DNA from: Acidobacteriota bacterium
Lineage (GTDB): Bacteria > Acidobacteriota > Vicinamibacteria > Vicinamibacterales > UBA8438
Direction: 5' to 3'
NCBI GenBank assembly: GCA_012963185.1
Contig: DTWD01000080.1
Span: 1-7,692 of the forward strand
Length of the DNA: 7,692 nt
Numbering within the stretch: position 1 is the stretch's first letter; each line of letters starts with the position of its first letter. Shown piece after piece: positions 4,457 through 7,692 of this stretch. The notes under the pieces were generated by a model, which saw only the letters and a program-made list of their open reading frames with translations, was not told the origin of the DNA and did no database searches. The position numbers were made by a program, and so were the translations under genes.

Positions 4457-7190
4457 AATTTGCTTCGTTTTCCTCTCCATACTTCTAACGTCAAACCTTT
4501 TGAATGCTCAAGGTCTGAGTGTCAGAAAGTTCGCGGTCGCACCTTTCGACAACATTACTGGCAATGCAAGCGATGAGTGGATCGGGACCGGCTTTGTCGA
4601 AACACTCGAAACCGAAATCCACAACGCGCAGAAACTCGTCGCGACCGATACGGTTACCGGTAGTCCTAATGCAAACGTTTTCACTAATTCTGACGAGAAC
4701 GATAACCAGCCTACCAACGCTTTTTTTACATCGGCCCGTCAACTTGGCATCGACCTTCTACTGACTGGCAGTTACCAGCGCGTAGGCGATCAGTTACGGA
4801 TCACCGCTCGTCTCCACGACGTAAAAGCAGGAACTACCGTACACGCCTTCAGAATCGATGGATCGTATGGCGAATTATTCGACCTCCAAGACCAATTGAT
4901 CAGTGACATCAAAACAGTCGTCGGCGTACCAGACTCCGTAATTATTAACAACGACAATCTCGCCCCAGTCAACAATGTCGAACGTTCGACGACAACTGGT
5001 GGTTTGGTACTTGGTGAACCAACTTCCCGTGCCTCTTCGGAACCGGGGAATATTGGCGGCGGATTTTCAATCAATGGCCGCCCAACGGTACGCGTGGTAC
5101 GAACGGACACGCCACCGAATATCGACGGTCTCCTCGACGACATTACATGGCGAGACGCAGCGCTAATTACAAATTTCACACAAACAAACCCGGTAGAAGG
5201 CGCCCAACCAACAGAAGATACCGAGGTTCGTATCGCCTACGATGACGAACATATCTATTTTAGTTTCTATGCGAGATATAGCGATCCTTCGCAAATGCGT
5301 GCGAATCGTGTCGACCGAGACCAAATTCGACGAGACGATTGGATCGCCGTCATGTTTGACACCTTTCGAGACCAGCAGCGTGCATACCGCTTTTCAGTAA
5401 ATCCTTATGGTGTTCAGGGTGACGCTATCTTGACTAGCGGTCGTCGTCGTTTCGGTGCCCCGGGTAGCGGTGGTGACGACTCTTGGGATGCCCTTTTTGA
5501 AACAGGTGGAACCATTGTCAGCGACGGATGGACTGCCGAAATGGCCATTCCATTCAAAAGTCTGCGATACCCATCAGTAGGCGAGGGACAACACAACTGG
5601 GGATTTCAGATTTCTCGGGCGATGCAGACCAAGGACGAATCCGTTGTGTGGTCTCCAATGACTCGAAACATTGCGGGACTCATGACCCAGATGGGACTCA
5701 TCAACGGAATGGACGGATTATCTGTTAGCCGAAACCTCGAAATTCTGCCGACCGCCACCGCAATTCAACTTGGCCAATTAACCGACACGGGTTTTAAAGA
5801 AGGCGATGCCTCCCCAGATCTCGGACTCAATATCAAATACGGTGTCACTTCGAATCTCACCGCGGACTTCACCGCAAATCCAGATTTTTCTCAAATCGAG
5901 TCAGACCGTCCGCAAATTGAAGTCAATCAACGATTCCCACTTTTCTTTCCAGAATTACGTCCTTTCTTCCTCGAAGGACAAGAAATATTTGAAACACCTG
6001 GTCGCATAAATCTGGTACACACTCGAACCATTGTCGACCCTGAATTTGGTGCCAAGCTCACCGGGAAAACTGGCAAGACGACCCTCGGTCTCTTATTCAC
6101 GAATGATGAAGCTCCTGGCCGACTTGATGACCCAACTGAACCAGCGTTCGGTCAAAATGGACAGGTGTTCATAGGGCGAGCACGTTACGACCTTCACACG
6201 GAAAGCTATTTAGGAGCGATCGTCACCGACCGGGAATTCTTCAATTCATACAGTCGAACTGCCGGCATTGACGGTCGAATCCGGATGGGCCAAACCCACA
6301 GCGCACAATTCGTCGCTGTCGCATCGGATAATCGAACCCTTGACGGAGCCACAAAAAGCGGGCCCATGTACGACATCGGGTTTCGCCGCGATGCAAGACA
6401 TTTAAATTACCGGCTTCAGTACAACGTGATCGACCCAGATTTCGATACACAAACGGGATTTATTCGTCGTGTAGACACACGGCGTCTTGATACCGACGTG
6501 GAATACAACTGGTGGCCAGAGCACTGGCTTATCAGTTGGGGACCAGGATTTTCGTATCTTCGAAATGTTGACCATGCCGGAGTGCTGCAAGACGAAGACT
6601 TTCGGGCCGACGTTTCTCTACGATTCGCACGAAACATTTTTGTGCGAGCGGATGGACGACAGGAAATGGAACGCTATCGTGGAGTTAACTTCCACAAAAA
6701 ACGTTTTCGTATCAACAACAGCATCAACTCGAGTCGTCGATTTTCAGTGTTTTATGGCTTTAACTGGGGAGACCAGGTTCGCTTTGTAGAAAATCCCTTC
6801 TTGGGACGTTTTTTTGACTACAACCTGGGGCTCACAGTCAGACCGACATCTAGGCTAAACACACGGCTGGATATCAATACCAGCCGTTTTCGAAATACGA
6901 CGACTGATCTACTTGAATTTAATGTCAAGATCCTCCGAAAATTAACCACTTACCAATTCACTGACCGCTTTCTGGTCAGAAATATTCTCGAATACAACAC
7001 GGATAGCGGCGCTGTCGGCATCAATGTCTTGTTGACCTACCGGGTTAACGCCGGCACAGTCTTCTATATCGGCTACGACGACCGTCTCAAAGAAGTGACC
7101 AACTTCAACGACGAGCGGTTTTTGGTAACTGAACTACAGCGCCAACGTCGCGCTTTTTTCACTAAGTTTCAGTACCTTTTCCGTTACTAA
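4440..7190 (+). CDS. Outer-membrane DUF5916 barrel protein with CBM9-like and TolB/FlgO-like N-domains
   Basis: A 916-residue protein. A signal peptide (1-23, ending LNA before Q24) is followed by a TolB/FlgO-like domain (about 26-163): FAVAPFDNITGN (31-42), GIDLLLTGSYQRVGDQLRIT (103-122) and LFDLQDQLI (146-154) match the 'TolB-like' domain known from adenylate-cyclase/CadC-type proteins. A Thr/Ser/Gly/Asn-rich linker (164-214) leads to a CBM9-like DOMON-type domain (about 215-395: PPNIDGLLDDITWRDA, 225-240). The rest (about 420-916) is a DUF5916 region with alternating polar/aromatic strands, the conserved stretch from ANPDFSQIESDRPQ (479-492) to RPFFLEG (507-513), and an aromatic end, FQYLFRY, suiting barrel insertion. 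DUF5916 proteins are thought to sit in the outer membrane and have unproven functions, possibly carbohydrate or polymer handling. GTG is the only reasonable start: an in-frame TGA lies at 4422-4424, and an alternative TTG at 4446 would shorten it by two residues. Confidence 0.92.
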   Translation: MSLIVKICFVFLSILLTSNLLNAQGLSVRKFAVAPFDNITGNASDEWIGTGFVETLETEIHNAQKLVATDTVTGSPNANVFTNSDENDNQPTNAFFTSARQLGIDLLLTGSYQRVGDQLRITARLHDVKAGTTVHAFRIDGSYGELFDLQDQLISDIKTVVGVPDSVIINNDNLAPVNNVERSTTTGGLVLGEPTSRASSEPGNIGGGFSINGRPTVRVVRTDTPPNIDGLLDDITWRDAALITNFTQTNPVEGAQPTEDTEVRIAYDDEHIYFSFYARYSDPSQMRANRVDRDQIRRDDWIAVMFDTFRDQQRAYRFSVNPYGVQGDAILTSGRRRFGAPGSGGDDSWDALFETGGTIVSDGWTAEMAIPFKSLRYPSVGEGQHNWGFQISRAMQTKDESVVWSPMTRNIAGLMTQMGLINGMDGLSVSRNLEILPTATAIQLGQLTDTGFKEGDASPDLGLNIKYGVTSNLTADFTANPDFSQIESDRPQIEVNQRFPLFFPELRPFFLEGQEIFETPGRINLVHTRTIVDPEFGAKLTGKTGKTTLGLLFTNDEAPGRLDDPTEPAFGQNGQVFIGRARYDLHTESYLGAIVTDREFFNSYSRTAGIDGRIRMGQTHSAQFVAVASDNRTLDGATKSGPMYDIGFRRDARHLNYRLQYNVIDPDFDTQTGFIRRVDTRRLDTDVEYNWWPEHWLISWGPGFSYLRNVDHAGVLQDEDFRADVSLRFARNIFVRADGRQEMERYRGVNFHKKRFRINNSINSSRRFSVFYGFNWGDQVRFVENPFLGRFFDYNLGLTVRPTSRLNTRLDINTSRFRNTTTDLLEFNVKILRKLTTYQFTDRFLVRNILEYNTDSGAVGINVLLTYRVNAGTVFYIGYDDRLKEVTNFNDERFLVTELQRQRRAFFTKFQYLFRY

Positions 7191-7254
7191 AGTGGCTGGT
7201 AGCGTTGTCTACCGACGCCCGCGGATAAAGGTCATTCGCACTAACAGCGGTGCG

Positions 7255-7263
7255 TGGTACGAT
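7255..7263 (+). promoter_or_regulatory. Candidate extended -10 element before bioF
   Basis: TGGTACGAT (TG, one base, TACGAT) matches the extended -10 pattern less well than the one at 4422. It lies ten bases before the ATG at 7274, with no Shine-Dalgarno between, so transcription could begin at about 7270 with little or no leader. The rest of the 83-bp gap holds a weak 5-bp hairpin (7198-7213) and nothing else clear. Confidence 0.3.
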
Positions 7264-7273
7264 CGTCGGCTTG

Positions 7274-7692
7274 ATGTTTAAAACACCTCCGCGTTCGTCA
7301 CTCGATGAGGATCTTCGTGCGCGTCTAGATGCGCTGGAATCCCATTCGATCCGTCGGCAGCTTCGCCCTATTTCAAGTGGCATCGGTCCTCGCATTGTGG
7401 TCGATGGGCGCTCAATTCTACAGTTCTGCTCGAACGATTACCTGGGTATTACGAGCCATCCCGCGGTCACCCGTGCAGCAGAAATGGCTCTCTCTCGTTA
7501 CGGAACTGGCGCAGGGTCCGCCCGACTAGTGGTTGGCACATCATCACCACACTGCGAACTCGAAGAAGCCCTTGCGCAACTGAAACAAACGGAGGCAGCG
7601 TTAGCACTATCGTCGGGGTACCACGCCAATACGGGCGTCCTGCCAGCGCTGGCGGGGTCGGAAGATAGAATCTTCAGTGACGCGCTCAACCA
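7274..7692 (+). CDS. bioF: 8-amino-7-oxononanoate synthase, 5' part (runs off right edge)
   Basis: The first 139 codons of a fold-type I alpha-oxoamine synthase are present, with no stop before the window ends. Motifs in order are FCSNDYLG (52-59), RYGTGAGSARLVVG (77-90), the H-x-x-LE segment around 95-99, SSGYHANTGVLPAL (114-127) and RIFSDALN at the edge. SGYHAN and ARLVVG favour BioF over glycine C-acetyltransferase (Kbl). BioF condenses pimeloyl-ACP or pimeloyl-CoA with L-alanine, a PLP-dependent step of biotin synthesis in the cytosol. The catalytic Lys lies beyond the window. ATG at 7274 is preferred; TTG (7271) and GTG (7250) are also in frame, and an in-frame TAA at 7226-7228 limits extension. 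No strong Shine-Dalgarno is visible. It follows the DUF5916 gene on the same strand after 83 bp and may begin a biotin operon to the right. Confidence 0.9.
   Translation, partial: MFKTPPRSSLDEDLRARLDALESHSIRRQLRPISSGIGPRIVVDGRSILQFCSNDYLGITSHPAVTRAAEMALSRYGTGAGSARLVVGTSSPHCELEEALAQLKQTEAALALSSGYHANTGVLPALAGSEDRIFSDALN

Noticed and set aside
4790..5179. 129-codon minus-strand frame opposite the DUF5916 gene
   Set aside because: Antisense to the linker and CBM9-like domain, no motif or start signal of its own.
7198..7213. Hairpin GGTAG-N6-CTACC after the DUF5916 gene
   Set aside because: Five base pairs and no following U-run; likely chance.
7329..7529. 66-codon plus-strand frame near the right edge
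   Set aside because: Out of frame with bioF, whose motifs cover the same bases; the true frame is the one starting at 7274.

Overview
The window (7692 bases, roughly half G+C) reads as chromosomal DNA from a Gram-negative bacterium with a secretion-rich proteome. It carries an outer-membrane DUF5916-type barrel protein, several enzymes with signal peptides, GTG start codons and a mix of Shine-Dalgarno and SD-less starts. This combination is common in environmental Acidobacteriota (Vicinamibacteria-like) and some related phyla. That placement is inference from gene content, not a measured phylogeny. There are no rRNA or tRNA genes, insertion sequences, CRISPR arrays or phage genes.

Layout. 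Positions 1-1685 form a leftward gene string: an exported single-cysteine redoxin (1110-1685), an exported fumarylacetoacetate hydrolase (FAH)-family enzyme (221-1069), and the signal-peptide start of a third secreted protein that runs off the left edge (1-71). A divergent 85-bp gap with two interlocking inverted repeats separates this string from a rightward class III omega-transaminase (1771-3120). That gene converges on a leftward secreted alpha/beta hydrolase (3208-4392); both stop codons lie inside inverted copies of one short sequence. A 47-bp divergent promoter region then leads to the largest gene (4440-7190), which fuses a TolB/FlgO-like domain, a CBM9-like domain and a DUF5916 outer-membrane barrel. 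The 5' part of a bioF gene (7274 onward) runs off the right edge.

How the genes may fit together. The leftward string and the alpha/beta hydrolase are exported, and the barrel protein lies in the outer membrane, so much of the region acts in the periplasm or on extracellular substrates. The transaminase and BioF are cytosolic PLP enzymes. BioF belongs to biotin synthesis, but the transaminase looks like an amine/omega-amino acid:pyruvate enzyme, not BioA. I see no single pathway joining all genes.

The most unusual items are the TolB/FlgO-like plus CBM9 plus DUF5916 fusion, the extended -10 promoter lying almost on its GTG start (near-leaderless mRNA), the exported FAH enzyme with a Glu-to-Gln change at a usually catalytic position, and the mirrored gene ends at 3116-3212. 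No convincing new defence or mobile system was found.
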